From Falsiphaeobacter marinintestinus (lineage in GTDB: Bacteria > Pseudomonadota > Alphaproteobacteria > Rhodobacterales > Rhodobacteraceae): DNA of 64,000 nucleotides. Below are positions 18,319 to 26,781 of the stretch, one piece after another. Location: the NCBI RefSeq assembly GCF_007923355.1, contig NZ_VOGO01000002.1:62001-126000 (forward strand). Direction: 5' to 3'. Below the pieces are notes generated by a model, which was not told the origin of the DNA, made no database searches, and was given only the letters and a program-made list of their open reading frames with translations. Positions within the stretch are counted from its first letter, which is position 1, and each line of letters begins with the position of its first letter. Position numbers and translations under genes: made by a program.

Positions 18319-18744
18319 ATGGCAATTTCACTGGAACAGGCACGCACCACCGTGCGCGAAGCATTGGCCCATGGCGTCGCGCAGGACATGAAGCCGCTGT
18401 CGGTGGTCGTTCTGGATGCGGGGGGGCACGTGAAAGCCTTTGAGCGGTCAGACGGGGCGTCGCCGGGGCGGTTTCAGATTGCATTCGGCAAGGCTTATGG
18501 ATCGGTCATGCTGGGCATGGCGGGCGGGGCGCAGATGGCGCGGGCCGAATCTCAGCACTATTTCATGACGGCTATGAACGGGCTTTTTGACGGCAAGGTC
18601 GTTCCTGTACCGGGGGGCGTTCTGGTGCGCGATGAAGACGGAGCAGTGATCGGGGCTGTCGGGGTGACCGGGGACTCGTCGGACAATGATGCCAATGCTG
18701 CATTGGCGGGGTTGGCGGCCGCAGGATTGACCGGCGAAGCCTGA
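18319..18744 (+). CDS. GlcG/HbpS-family protein
   Basis: A 141-residue protein of the GlcG/HbpS (DUF336) family: MKPLSVVVLDAGGHVKAFER, AFGKAYGSVMLGM, GGVLVRDEDGAVIGAVGVTGDSSD. Members bind haem or corrinoid-like ligands, or sit in glycolate and diol utilisation loci; the exact role is unsettled. The ATG at 18319 follows GAAAGGGA; an upstream ATG at 18295 lies inside the intergenic repeat and is rejected. It probably shares a transcript with glcB. Confidence 0.85.
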   Translation: MAISLEQARTTVREALAHGVAQDMKPLSVVVLDAGGHVKAFERSDGASPGRFQIAFGKAYGSVMLGMAGGAQMARAESQHYFMTAMNGLFDGKVVPVPGGVLVRDEDGAVIGAVGVTGDSSDNDANAALAGLAAAGLTGEA

Positions 18745-18867
18745 CGCAAACGCCTGCTGTTTGTGCAATCGGGCACACGCAGCTGCGCCGTGACGCAGGG
18801 GATGGGTGTTGCGGCGGCGGGCCTGTCCCTATATTTTGTGTGAAACAACGCAAAAGAAGAGCGGTTC

Positions 18868-19647
18868 ATGACGCGCCCCATCGTCGGCATCATCGGAAAT
18901 TCCCATCTGATCAACGACAGCTATCCGACCCATGCGGGCGGCACTATGAATACCGAGGCGGTGTCGGAGGTCTCGAACTGCCTGCCGCTGCTGATCCCGG
19001 CGGATCCGCGCTATGTCGGTGTCGATGAGTTGTTGGAGACATGTGACGGGTTCGTGCTGACGGGCGGTCGCCCGAATGTGCATCCCGAAGAATATGGTGA
19101 AGCGGAAACCGATGCGCATGGGACCTTTGACCGGGCGCGGGACGCGATCACGTTGCCGTTGGTGCGCCAATGCGTCGACCGGGGGCAGCCGTTTCTTGGC
19201 ATCTGCCGCGGGTTTCAGGAGGTCAATGTGGCCATGGGCGGAACGCTGTATCCCGAGATCCGGGATCTGCCGGGCCGTCTGAACCACAGAATGCCGCCTG
19301 AGGGCACCCTGGAAGAGAAGTTTGCGCTGCGCCACAAGGTGACGTTTTCGCAAAGCGGCGTGTTTCACACGCTGATGGGCGCGCAAGAGGTGATGACCAA
19401 CACCTTGCATGGGCAGGGCATCAAGACTGCGGGCGCGCGGGTTGTGATTGATGGCTATGCGCCCGATGGCACGCCCGAGGCGATTTTCATTAAGGATGCG
19501 CCAGGCTTTACCTTGTCGGTGCAGTGGCATCCGGAATGGGATGCGGCGAATGACCCGGTCTCGCGCCCACTGTTTGCAGCCTTTGGCGCGGCTGTGCTGC
19601 AATGGTCTTTGGCCCGCCAAGGCGCGCCGCTTCAAAAAACCGCGTAA
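18868..19647 (+). CDS. Class I glutamine amidotransferase-like gamma-glutamyl hydrolase (PuuD-like)
   Basis: A 259-residue peptidase C26-type protein. The nucleophile is Cys113 in GICRGFQE. The oxyanion/GG region is VLTGGRPNVHP near residues 63-73, and the catalytic His-x-Glu pair is in VQWHPEWD near 226. PuuD hydrolyses gamma-glutamyl-GABA in putrescine catabolism, and Rhodobacterales carry several such hydrolases for glutamylated amines. No puuABC-like partner is adjacent. It is separated from the GlcG-like gene by 123 bases, so it is probably an independent unit. Confidence 0.85.
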   Translation: MTRPIVGIIGNSHLINDSYPTHAGGTMNTEAVSEVSNCLPLLIPADPRYVGVDELLETCDGFVLTGGRPNVHPEEYGEAETDAHGTFDRARDAITLPLVRQCVDRGQPFLGICRGFQEVNVAMGGTLYPEIRDLPGRLNHRMPPEGTLEEKFALRHKVTFSQSGVFHTLMGAQEVMTNTLHGQGIKTAGARVVIDGYAPDGTPEAIFIKDAPGFTLSVQWHPEWDAANDPVSRPLFAAFGAAVLQWSLARQGAPLQKTA

Positions 19648-19660
19648 CGGTAAGACAGGA

Positions 19661-21739
19661 TTATGCCGCCAGCACCTGGGCCTCGTGGGGTTTCAGGCAA
19701 AGCCGCGCGGTGTCTCCGAAGGCGGCGCTGTGGCTGCGAAGGTCTGGAAACACCGAAAACATCTGTTCGCGGGATTGGCGGGTCAGGGCGCTGAGGGCAT
19801 TGTCGCCGGGAAAAAAGCTCTCGGTTGGGGCACCGTTGGCATAGATGACCTCGTGACGGTCAAACATCAGATGCATGTAAGTTACGGTTTGACTGGGCAC
19901 GCGGGACACTGCGGGGTGGTCCAGAAGATGTCGGGCTGCAACCAGCACCTCGGACTCACCGAACATCATCTGGGCGCGATACCCACTCCATAACATCCGG
20001 TGCTGAGGTGACACGAGTACCGGGGCATCGGCATCCTGCAGCAGCGATGGGTCGAGCGAGATCGGCGCGAAACGTCCGATACCAGAAACCGTGCGCTGCC
20101 CGATCCAGCGCAGTGGCTGAAGCCCGTTGTCGCGTGTCACGATCAGATCGCCGACCTGCAGTGTTTCAATCAGGCGCGCACCGTGGGCCGTCGAAATATA
20201 CGTGCCTGGGGTGAAACAGATGATGTTTTCGATATTGGTGAAGCTGACCAGCGTGCCGTCCAGCAGCTCAACCGTACCTTCCTTTTCGTCCGGCGTATCC
20301 ACCGTCAGGTTCAGCGTGCTGTAGTCAACAACATCGCCCAACGCCAGCGTGTCCCCCAGCGTTTCGCCGCCTTCGTTGCCGGTGATGAAAATCGCGTCGG
20401 TGCCGGCCTCGGCCAGATCGGTCAGGATAAAGGTGTCATCGCCTGCGCCGCCATAGGCGGAATCGCCCTGCGCCACGTAAAGCGTGTCATCGTCGTCTTG
20501 GCCATACATCTCGTCGGCCCCGACATTGCCGATCAGGATGTCGTCGCCGCCCCCGCCGTACAGTTCGTCATCGCCTTCTTCGCCATCAATCGTGTCGTTG
20601 CCATCCTGTGCCGCCACTGTGTCAAAGAAGATATCGGACACCCAGATTGCCTGAGTGCCGCCGAGCCCGTTGGCATAAGAAATCACGATTTCTTGCACCG
20701 GGCCGTCGATTTCGACAAGGATCGACCCTGCCGCATCCAGTTCGCTTTCGGATGAGTTGCCCGCGGTGACAGTGTTGCCTGAAACGGTGTCGGTATTCGC
20801 GCCATTGGGCGACACGGTAAAGGTTACGTCAACCGGGTCGCCGTTGGCATCGGTTGCTGTGACCGAGACCAGATCAAGGTGATTGCCGCTGGCAAAGTCC
20901 ACATCGTTGATGCGGAACATGACGTTTTCAACCTCGTCTTCGACATCGGCGCCTGTCGCGGCTGCAAATTCGATGGTGGTCGTCGATGTGGCCCCGCCGC
21001 CGTTTCCAAAGAGATACAATGCGGAGTATTCGGTTTGCGATTCACCAGTGCCCACATAGGTTTGTGACTCGGTGCGCAGTTCAAAGTCGGGATTGTTGTT
21101 GCCGTCGTTGGTGAAGCTGACACTGACATCGATGTCGCCGGTGTTTTGGTCGACTCCGGCGCTCAGGTCTGCACCGTCGGTTCCGGCGGCAAACCAGTTA
21201 AAGCTTTCGGTTGAACTGGCCTGGCCATCGCCCAGCAATATGTCGTTGCCGGTGCCGCCATAAATCTCATCGTTGCCGGATCCGCCTTCGACTGTGTCAT
21301 CGCCAAGACCGGAATAGATCTCGTCATCGCCCTTCTTGCCGAACACATCATCGCCGAAACCGCCCGGACCGGTGCCTTCACCGCTATCGACCGAGTCGCC
21401 GTTATTGTCGACATAGGTGTCATCAATCAGGTCGTCGTTGTTGGTGCCCTGTACCTTGTTCAAGGGGGAATATTCCGGGGCAGTGACCACTTCGGCCGAG
21501 ATGATGGCCGTGACCGGGCCCAGATCCGGAACGAAATAGATATTGCCGTCGGTCGCAAGAAAATATTCGCCGGGTTCGGTTTCGTTGTAATAGTCTGTGG
21601 TGAAATAGTTTCCGGTCCAGGCCCATTCACCCGATCCCAGCGCTTGATCGGTCGTGAACGCTGTATATGCGCCGCCAATGCTAAGCTCTTGTGTCAGATC
21701 GCCATCGACGCCCGGCGTGACCAGATACCCTGTAGGCAT
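19661..21739 (-). CDS. Secreted RTX-type protein with C-terminal Hint domain
   Basis: A 692-residue acidic protein without a Sec signal. Two blocks of Asp/Gly-rich calcium-binding nonapeptides are visible, near residues 118-170 (GDDEIYSGLGDDTVEGGSGN) and 395-440 (GDDELYGGGGDDILIGNVG). Between them lies a Thr/Asp-rich beta domain. At about 523-655 is a Hint_2-type domain starting at Cys in ICFTPGT, with LQVGDLIVTRDNGLQPLRWIG and SPQHRML. Such proteins in Rhodobacterales are thought to leave by type I secretion. The Hint domain has the intein-like Cys1 but no clear C-terminal Asn-nucleophile junction, so splicing is unlikely and self-cleavage is unproven. No ABC/HlyD exporter is adjacent. Confidence 0.85.
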   Translation of the reverse strand: MPTGYLVTPGVDGDLTQELSIGGAYTAFTTDQALGSGEWAWTGNYFTTDYYNETEPGEYFLATDGNIYFVPDLGPVTAIISAEVVTAPEYSPLNKVQGTNNDDLIDDTYVDNNGDSVDSGEGTGPGGFGDDVFGKKGDDEIYSGLGDDTVEGGSGNDEIYGGTGNDILLGDGQASSTESFNWFAAGTDGADLSAGVDQNTGDIDVSVSFTNDGNNNPDFELRTESQTYVGTGESQTEYSALYLFGNGGGATSTTTIEFAAATGADVEDEVENVMFRINDVDFASGNHLDLVSVTATDANGDPVDVTFTVSPNGANTDTVSGNTVTAGNSSESELDAAGSILVEIDGPVQEIVISYANGLGGTQAIWVSDIFFDTVAAQDGNDTIDGEEGDDELYGGGGDDILIGNVGADEMYGQDDDDTLYVAQGDSAYGGAGDDTFILTDLAEAGTDAIFITGNEGGETLGDTLALGDVVDYSTLNLTVDTPDEKEGTVELLDGTLVSFTNIENIICFTPGTYISTAHGARLIETLQVGDLIVTRDNGLQPLRWIGQRTVSGIGRFAPISLDPSLLQDADAPVLVSPQHRMLWSGYRAQMMFGESEVLVAARHLLDHPAVSRVPSQTVTYMHLMFDRHEVIYANGAPTESFFPGDNALSALTRQSREQMFSVFPDLRSHSAAFGDTARLCLKPHEAQVLAA

Positions 21740-21900
21740 AAAACTCTTCCTCGGTTCCGGCGGGATTTTGAACCCACCGATCTTCGTGGGGTTTGCCCCC
21801 TTGAGGAAAAGGTTAACGGATCATCGCGGTCAGAATGAGGAACGATAAGGTCCCAATAATGGCAAATTTGGAAACAATGGTCACAAATGAACAAGAGTGT
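21740..21900. other. Upstream region of the Hint/RTX gene
   Basis: The leader contains an imperfect hairpin around ACCCAC and GTGGGGT (about 21773-21793). An AT-richer stretch towards 21900 could hold the promoter. No clear -35/-10 pair can be fixed. Confidence 0.3.
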
Positions 21901-21925
21901 TCGGCCCGCAATGCCTGCGGGCCGA
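21901..21925 (-). terminator. Hairpin downstream of the iorAB-type operon
   Basis: Perfect 10-bp GC-rich arms (21901-21910 with 21916-21925) form a 5-nt loop nine bases after the stop of the molybdopterin subunit gene. There is no long T-run on the minus strand, so it may be a transcript-end stabiliser rather than a strong terminator. Confidence 0.6.
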
Positions 21926-21933
21926 AACGGTGA

Positions 21934-24171
21934 TCAGACCAAGAGGTCGAAGTCATGCATCAGGGGCAGGCTGCGGGCGCGCTTGCCGGTCAGATCAAAG
22001 ATCGCGTTGCCAAGGGCTGGCATGGACGGCGGTGTGCCGGGTTCGCCGACACCGGTGATATGCGTCTGGTTTTCCAGAATCGCGACCTCGGTGACAGGCG
22101 TGTTGTGGATCCTGAGCGCGTCATAATCCGGGAAGTTCTGCTGTTCGACCGCGCCGTCAGCAAAAGTGATCTCGCCAAAGCAGGCCGCAGACAGGCCATA
22201 GACCATGCCTCCGATCATCTGGGCCTCGATGGTACCGGGATCCAGCGCGATGCCAGGGTCACAGGCGATCCACGCCCGTGTCATGGCGATCTCGCCATCG
22301 CGGTCTTCGACCTCGATCACTGTCGCGGTGGGCGTGCCGAAGCTATAGCAGAACCCGACGCCGCGCCCGATGCCGTCCGGGGTTTTGCCGGTCCAGCCAG
22401 ACATGTCCCGCACAGCTTCCAGAACCTTGGCCGAGGGCATGTGTTCGTCCTGCATCAGCTCTAGCCGGAACTCCAGCGGGTCACGTCCAGCAGCATGGGC
22501 CAGTTCATCCATGAACGTGTCGTGGAAGAACCCGTTGAAGGATGCACCGACTGACCGCCAGAAGCCGACCGGCACGGTCAGATCCGCCAGATGCCCGGCA
22601 ATCCGGTAATTCGGGATCGCATAGGGCTGGTTGAACGCGCCATCGACATGGGCTTTGTCAGGGCCACCCGGGGCAAATCCCATCCAGCGGTTCAATGCCT
22701 GCTGCGCACAGGACTGACCCGATACAGCGCCATCCAGAAGAACCGCCTTGCCGTCTTTGACGCCACCGCGGAACCGGGCAATCGCGCCGGGGCGGTAGAA
22801 GTCATGTGTCATGTCCTCTTCGCGGCTCCAGGTCACCTGAACAGGCGTCCCTTTCATCGCGATTGCAACCTTGGTGGCGTAGGCCGAGAAATCCAGTTCG
22901 CCGCGACGACCAAATCCTCCGCCCATCAACGGCGTGTGCACGGTGACGGCTTCTTGGTCCAATCCGGCCACGTCGGCGCAGGTTTTTTGCGTGAACACCG
23001 GAGCCTGGTTACCGCTCCAGAGTTCCAGCGCATCACCGGTGTACACCGCTGTTGCGTTCATCGGTTCCATCGTTGCGTGGGCCAGATAGGGCAGGCGGTA
23101 TTCGGCGGTCACTTCGGTGGCGCCATCGGGCAGCGTGTCTGCATCGCCCTCATCGCGCATGGTCGAGTTCGGTTTGTCCGAAAACGCGGCCTCGATCTTG
23201 GAAAAGATGCCGTCCGTGTCGGCGGGATAGCTGGCTGCTTCCCACTCAATCTCAACGGCGTCAGCCGCCTGCATGGCAAGCCAGGTGTTGCGGGCGATCA
23301 CAGCAATGCCGTCACCCAGATCAACAATCGCCTCGACGCCAGCCATGTCCTTGGCCGCGCTGTCATCATAGCTGACCATACCGGAACGACCCGGGTTGAC
23401 CTTGATCGTCGCGAATTTCATCCCCGGCATGCGGGTATCGATGGCGAATTCTGCGGTACCGGTGGATTTGCCGACCATATCGATGCGGGGTTGCGTATTG
23501 CCCAAGAGTTTCCAGTCAGAACTGGGGCGCAGCTTGACCTTGGGCGGGTCGATGTCTGCCGCTTCAGCTGCAAGTTCGGCATAGGTAAGGGCGGTGCCGT
23601 CGGGTGCCAGAACCTGACCGTTTTCTGTCTTAAGCTGCCGTGCGTCCAAACCCAGACGTTCGGCAGCGGCCAGTTTCAGCGTCTCACGGGCCGAGGCGCC
23701 CGCCTCGCGCATGCGGGTGAACCCATCACGCATCGAGGTCGATCCGCCGGTCACCTGCATATCCATCAGCTTGCCAGCCATGCCCAGAGACTCGGCAAGG
23801 CTGTGCATGAATTCAGATTGGTCATAGCCTTTGCCGGGCAATGCCTCGCCCAGCATGGCTGTGTTGTAATAGGCCTTGGCTGGTGGGCCGTGCAAAACCC
23901 GGACATCGTCAAGGTTCACGTCCAGTTCTTCGGCGATCAAGGCGGCCCATGTGGTGCTGACGCCTTGTCCCATTTCGGCGCGCGGCGCGATCAGGGTCAC
24001 GCCTTGCGGGTCAATGAAAACGAATGGGTTCAGAGCGGCCTCACCAGCGTCCGCCGTCAGCGGGTTGGGGGCGGTCTTGCGGATCGAGTAAACCCCGAAG
24101 GCCACGCCACCAACAATGGCGGCCGAGCCGATCAGGAATGTACGTCGGGCGATTTTACCTGCTCGGGACAT
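21934..24171 (-). CDS. Molybdopterin-binding subunit of xanthine-oxidase-family hydroxylase (IorB-like)
   Basis: A 745-residue large subunit of a molybdenum hydroxylase similar to isoquinoline 1-oxidoreductase beta. The N-terminus carries a twin-arginine-type signal (ARRTFLIGSAAIVGG), common in IorB-type proteins and pointing to periplasmic placement. Substrate/cofactor motifs include APRAEMGQGVSTTW, MGGGFGRRGELDF and the C-terminal GEPGTPP with the catalytic-type Glu. It pairs with the 2Fe-2S subunit immediately upstream, whose stop overlaps its leader. An aldehyde or N-heterocycle substrate is plausible; which one is unknown. The ATG at 24171 is chosen for the Tat signal; a 25-residue upstream extension is not conserved in character. 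Confidence 0.9.
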   Translation of the reverse strand: MSRAGKIARRTFLIGSAAIVGGVAFGVYSIRKTAPNPLTADAGEAALNPFVFIDPQGVTLIAPRAEMGQGVSTTWAALIAEELDVNLDDVRVLHGPPAKAYYNTAMLGEALPGKGYDQSEFMHSLAESLGMAGKLMDMQVTGGSTSMRDGFTRMREAGASARETLKLAAAERLGLDARQLKTENGQVLAPDGTALTYAELAAEAADIDPPKVKLRPSSDWKLLGNTQPRIDMVGKSTGTAEFAIDTRMPGMKFATIKVNPGRSGMVSYDDSAAKDMAGVEAIVDLGDGIAVIARNTWLAMQAADAVEIEWEAASYPADTDGIFSKIEAAFSDKPNSTMRDEGDADTLPDGATEVTAEYRLPYLAHATMEPMNATAVYTGDALELWSGNQAPVFTQKTCADVAGLDQEAVTVHTPLMGGGFGRRGELDFSAYATKVAIAMKGTPVQVTWSREEDMTHDFYRPGAIARFRGGVKDGKAVLLDGAVSGQSCAQQALNRWMGFAPGGPDKAHVDGAFNQPYAIPNYRIAGHLADLTVPVGFWRSVGASFNGFFHDTFMDELAHAAGRDPLEFRLELMQDEHMPSAKVLEAVRDMSGWTGKTPDGIGRGVGFCYSFGTPTATVIEVEDRDGEIAMTRAWIACDPGIALDPGTIEAQMIGGMVYGLSAACFGEITFADGAVEQQNFPDYDALRIHNTPVTEVAILENQTHITGVGEPGTPPSMPALGNAIFDLTGKRARSLPLMHDFDLLV

Positions 24172-24173
24172 CT

Positions 24174-24638
24174 TTATGCCTCCTGCATTTGTTTTGCGGC
24201 GGTATGAATGGCGGCCCGGATCCGGGGATAGGTGCCACAGCGGCACAGATTGCCCTGCATGGCATCATCGATGTCCTGATCGTTGGGCTCAGGATTTTCA
24301 GCCAGAAGGGCTGCGGCCTGCATGATCTGACCAGACTGGCAATAACCACACTGCGCGACCTGATGATCGACCCAGGCTTGTTGGATTGCGGCCATGGCTG
24401 CGGGGGTTCCGACGCCTTCGATCGTTGTGATGTCGCCGTCAACATCCGACAAAGAGACCTGGCAACTTCGTACGGCTTCGCCGCCAATATGTACGGTGCA
24501 GGCACCACAGGCCGCCACGCCACACCCGAATTTGGTGCCGGTCATGTTCAGTTCGTCTCGCAGGACCCAAAGCAAGGGGACGTCATCGGGCAAGTCCACC
24601 TGATGGGCTTTGCCGTTTACGGTTAGGGTGGTTGGCAT
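24174..24638 (-). CDS. 2Fe-2S subunit of molybdenum hydroxylase (IorA-like)
   Basis: A 154-residue electron-transfer subunit. The plant-type ferredoxin cluster ligands are in [12 protein letters not shown] with the fourth Cys in AVRSC. The second, all-helical cluster domain has CGYCQSGQ and CRCGTYPRI. All eight cysteines are present. The ATG at 24638 has GGGAGAG upstream and begins MPTTLTVNG, the usual family start. It is the first gene of a two-gene operon with the molybdopterin subunit. Transcription is divergent from the TetR gene, with a palindrome over its -35 box. Confidence 0.93.
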   Translation of the reverse strand: MPTTLTVNGKAHQVDLPDDVPLLWVLRDELNMTGTKFGCGVAACGACTVHIGGEAVRSCQVSLSDVDGDITTIEGVGTPAAMAAIQQAWVDHQVAQCGYCQSGQIMQAAALLAENPEPNDQDIDDAMQGNLCRCGTYPRIRAAIHTAAKQMQEA

Positions 24639-24666
24639 GGGGGCTCTCCCTGAATCTCCGACGCAT

Positions 24667-24707
24667 CTGACAAAATTAGCATATTGTGTCAGTATGTCAA
24701 TTGACAT
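24667..24707 (-). promoter_or_regulatory. iorAB-type promoter with overlapping TetR operator candidates
   Basis: On the minus strand TTGACA (24700-24695), a 16-bp spacer and TAATTT (24678-24673) form a good sigma-70-like promoter. The -35 lies inside a perfect 14-bp palindrome ATGTCAATTGACAT (24694-24707). A second inverted repeat, CTGACA-N14-TGTCAG (24667-24692), spans the -10. Both share TGACA half-sites, suggesting repression by the divergent TetR protein. Confidence 0.6.
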
Positions 24708-24735
24708 TATTGGCCTGAAACGTCAGAACGCTAGT

Positions 24736-25317
24736 ATGGAGCCAATAAGCGATGATCCCAAACAGAACGCGATCCTGACATCCGCCTGGGATGCCTTTGC
24801 AAATTATGGTTTTCGCAAGACCTCGATGGATGACATAGCCCGCGGGGCCGGAATGTCGCGGCCTGCGCTGTATCTGTATTACAAGAACAAAGAAGACATC
24901 TTTCGCTCACTCTCCCAGTTTCACTATGATCTGGCCGCGTCCAATGTGGCCGAAGCGTTGGGCGGGCAGGGGCCGGTCGAGGATGTTCTGGCGGCTGCAT
25001 TCATGGCCCAATACGACAAAATCGTCGAAGCAATGATGTCGTCGCCGCATGGGGCCGAACTGATGGATACCGGGTTCAAGGCATGTGCGGATATCGCGGA
25101 AATTGGCGAAAACCGGTTCGCCGTTCTGTATGGTGAATGGCTGGAAAGCGCGGCACAGACCGGGCGGGTCCGCCTGCTTGGGGATGCCATGCAGATGGCT
25201 TTGACCATGACGGGCGCCCTGAAGGGGCTGAAGATGACAGCGCCGGATTATCCCGAATTCCAAGCAAGGGTCAGGATGCTGGCGCGTCTGATTGCGCGCG
25301 GATTAAGCATAGGCTGA
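24736..25317 (+). CDS. TetR-family transcriptional regulator
   Basis: A 193-residue repressor. The N-terminal HTH is canonical: AILTSAWDAFANYGFRKTSM, then DIARGAGMSRPALYLYYKNK, near residues 13-60. A divergent ligand-binding domain follows. The ATG at 24736 is preferred over 24694, which lies inside the operator palindrome; the family usually begins shortly before the first HTH helix. Its position divergent to the molybdenum hydroxylase makes autoregulation and control of that operon likely, with the enzyme's substrate as a candidate inducer. Confidence 0.88.
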   Translation: MEPISDDPKQNAILTSAWDAFANYGFRKTSMDDIARGAGMSRPALYLYYKNKEDIFRSLSQFHYDLAASNVAEALGGQGPVEDVLAAAFMAQYDKIVEAMMSSPHGAELMDTGFKACADIAEIGENRFAVLYGEWLESAAQTGRVRLLGDAMQMALTMTGALKGLKMTAPDYPEFQARVRMLARLIARGLSIG

Positions 25318-25422
25318 TCATTCGTCGCACCTTGACGGGCAGAAATGCAGGCCAAATGTCTGGTTCGATTTGACATTCATCTGCTAGTTTATGGGGAAAT
25401 CCCGTATTGAGTGGAGAGTGAC

Positions 25423-25851
25423 TTGATTATTCATTCTGTTGCCGAAATCCTCGGCCAGCGAAAGCTTCCCCAAACCACGCCCACGTCGACTGTCCGCGAG
25501 GCCTGCCATGTTATGGACGCCTTTGACGTCGGATCGGTGGCTGTTCTGGAAGACGGCGCACTCGTCGGAATCCTGTGCGAGCGGGACGTCATCCGCAAAT
25601 GTGTTTGCGGATCGCTGCACACGGCAGACACCATGGTGAAAGACATCATGACCCACGACCCTGCTGTCGTGACCCTGAACGCCGGGGTGGCCGAAGCCTT
25701 GCGGATCATGATGGACGGTGAATTCCGCCATTTGCCGGTTGTGGACGGCGCGGAAACCGTCGGGATGCTGTCGATCCGCGATGTGCCGACAGAATACCGG
25801 ATGATGCTTGAACGCTACGAGGAATTTGTGGCCGGAAAGGCGTCGGATTAG
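25423..25851 (+). CDS. Tandem CBS-domain protein
   Basis: A 142-residue protein made of two CBS modules (SVAVLEDGALVGILCERDVI near residue 40 and FRHLPVVDGAETVGMLSIRDV near 103), which together form a Bateman module that usually binds adenine nucleotides. No catalytic partner is fused. The TTG at 25423 has GGAGAG about 7 bases upstream; a GTG at 25411 would add four residues and overlap that ribosome-binding site. It stands alone between the TetR gene and a convergent SDR. Its target is unknown. Confidence 0.85.
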   Translation: MIIHSVAEILGQRKLPQTTPTSTVREACHVMDAFDVGSVAVLEDGALVGILCERDVIRKCVCGSLHTADTMVKDIMTHDPAVVTLNAGVAEALRIMMDGEFRHLPVVDGAETVGMLSIRDVPTEYRMMLERYEEFVAGKASD

Positions 25852-25904
25852 TCGTCAGATCGACCGGACAGGCAGCGCGGCGCCTGTCCAACCCGAAACA
25901 ATCG

Positions 25905-26657
25905 CTACATCTGACCACCGGCGATTTCGATGGCCTGACCGTTTACACTTCCTGATCCCGGACCGACAAGCCACAGCGCAGCCGCAGCGATTTCTTCCGG
26001 AGCAATCAAACGCTTGTGGCGGTTTACGTTGACCATCGACGCTCTCGCCTCTTCTTCGCTGATGCCAGCCCGTTTTGAAATGTTGTCAGTATTGCGGGTC
26101 ACGATCGGTGTATCGACAAAAGCTGGGCACAATGCGTTGAAGGTAAAGTTCTGGCCAAGGTAGTCTTCGGACAGCGACCGGGTCAGACCGATGACGCCGT
26201 GTTTTGTGGCTGAGTAACAGGCTCCGCTTGGCATGCCTTTGACACCCGCAATCGAAGAAATCGTGATGACCCGGCCCCAATCCGTCTGGGTCATGGATTT
26301 CATGCTTTCCCGCAGTGTCAGGAACACGCCGTCCAGATTGGTGGCGACCATGTTGCGCCAGAACTCCATCGACATTTTGTGAAACGCCTTGCCCTCGGCG
26401 ATCCCTGCGTTGGCGACGCAAATCTGGATCGGTCCACGTGCGGCAACGGCGGCTTCGACCTTGGCAACCACGTCGTCTTCGTCGCGCACATCCATGGCCA
26501 TTCCGAACAGGCCTTTCCCGGCGACGTCGTCCAGCACCTCTTGCCGGCGGCCGGTGATGGTGACCTGCGCGCCCTCGGCGGCCAGCGCACGGGCGATGGC
26601 CAGCCCGATTCCAGTACCACCGCCAGTGACCAAAGCGTGTTTTCCATTCAGTGACAT
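25905..26657 (-). CDS. Short-chain dehydrogenase/reductase
   Basis: A 250-residue classical SDR: nucleotide site TGGGTGIGLAIA near residue 10, Asp after the fourth strand (AMDVRDED), NAG in VANAGIAEG, catalytic Ser in TISSIAGVKG and Tyr-x3-Lys in CYSATKHGVIG. The Arg-rich turn TGRRQE favours NADP(H). The C-terminus VNGQAIEIAGGQM is typical of FabG/3-hydroxyacyl-type enzymes. Candidate roles are 3-hydroxyacyl or cyclic alcohol oxidation. The ATG at 26657 follows GGAGGA; the upstream in-frame ATG at 26684 is not used. It is divergent to the MBL-fold gene. Confidence 0.88.
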   Translation of the reverse strand: MSLNGKHALVTGGGTGIGLAIARALAAEGAQVTITGRRQEVLDDVAGKGLFGMAMDVRDEDDVVAKVEAAVAARGPIQICVANAGIAEGKAFHKMSMEFWRNMVATNLDGVFLTLRESMKSMTQTDWGRVITISSIAGVKGMPSGACYSATKHGVIGLTRSLSEDYLGQNFTFNALCPAFVDTPIVTRNTDNISKRAGISEEEARASMVNVNRHKRLIAPEEIAAAALWLVGPGSGSVNGQAIEIAGGQM

Positions 26658-26781
26658 GTTCAAATCCTCCCTCATTTCGGACACCCTATCGGTTGGCCGC
26701 GCCGTGACAAGACGCGCCGTTTCGTCACTTTACTTACCCATTCACACATGTGAATTTGTTGCCGAATTCAGGGAGAGACTC

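Noticed and set aside
22591-24207. Long open frame (538 codons) on the plus strand opposite the molybdopterin subunit gene
   Set aside because: High GC gives long antisense frames. Its protein is low in family signals, while the minus-strand frame has full molybdenum-hydroxylase motifs.
24694-24735. Upstream ATG of the TetR gene giving a 14-residue longer protein
   Set aside because: The ATG lies inside the operator palindrome and promoter of the divergent operon, and the extra residues fall before the normal TetR start.
26389-26781. 131-codon N-terminal extension of the MBL-fold protein
   Set aside because: It runs antisense through the SDR gene, lacks conserved character, and would bury the signal peptide that begins at 26782.
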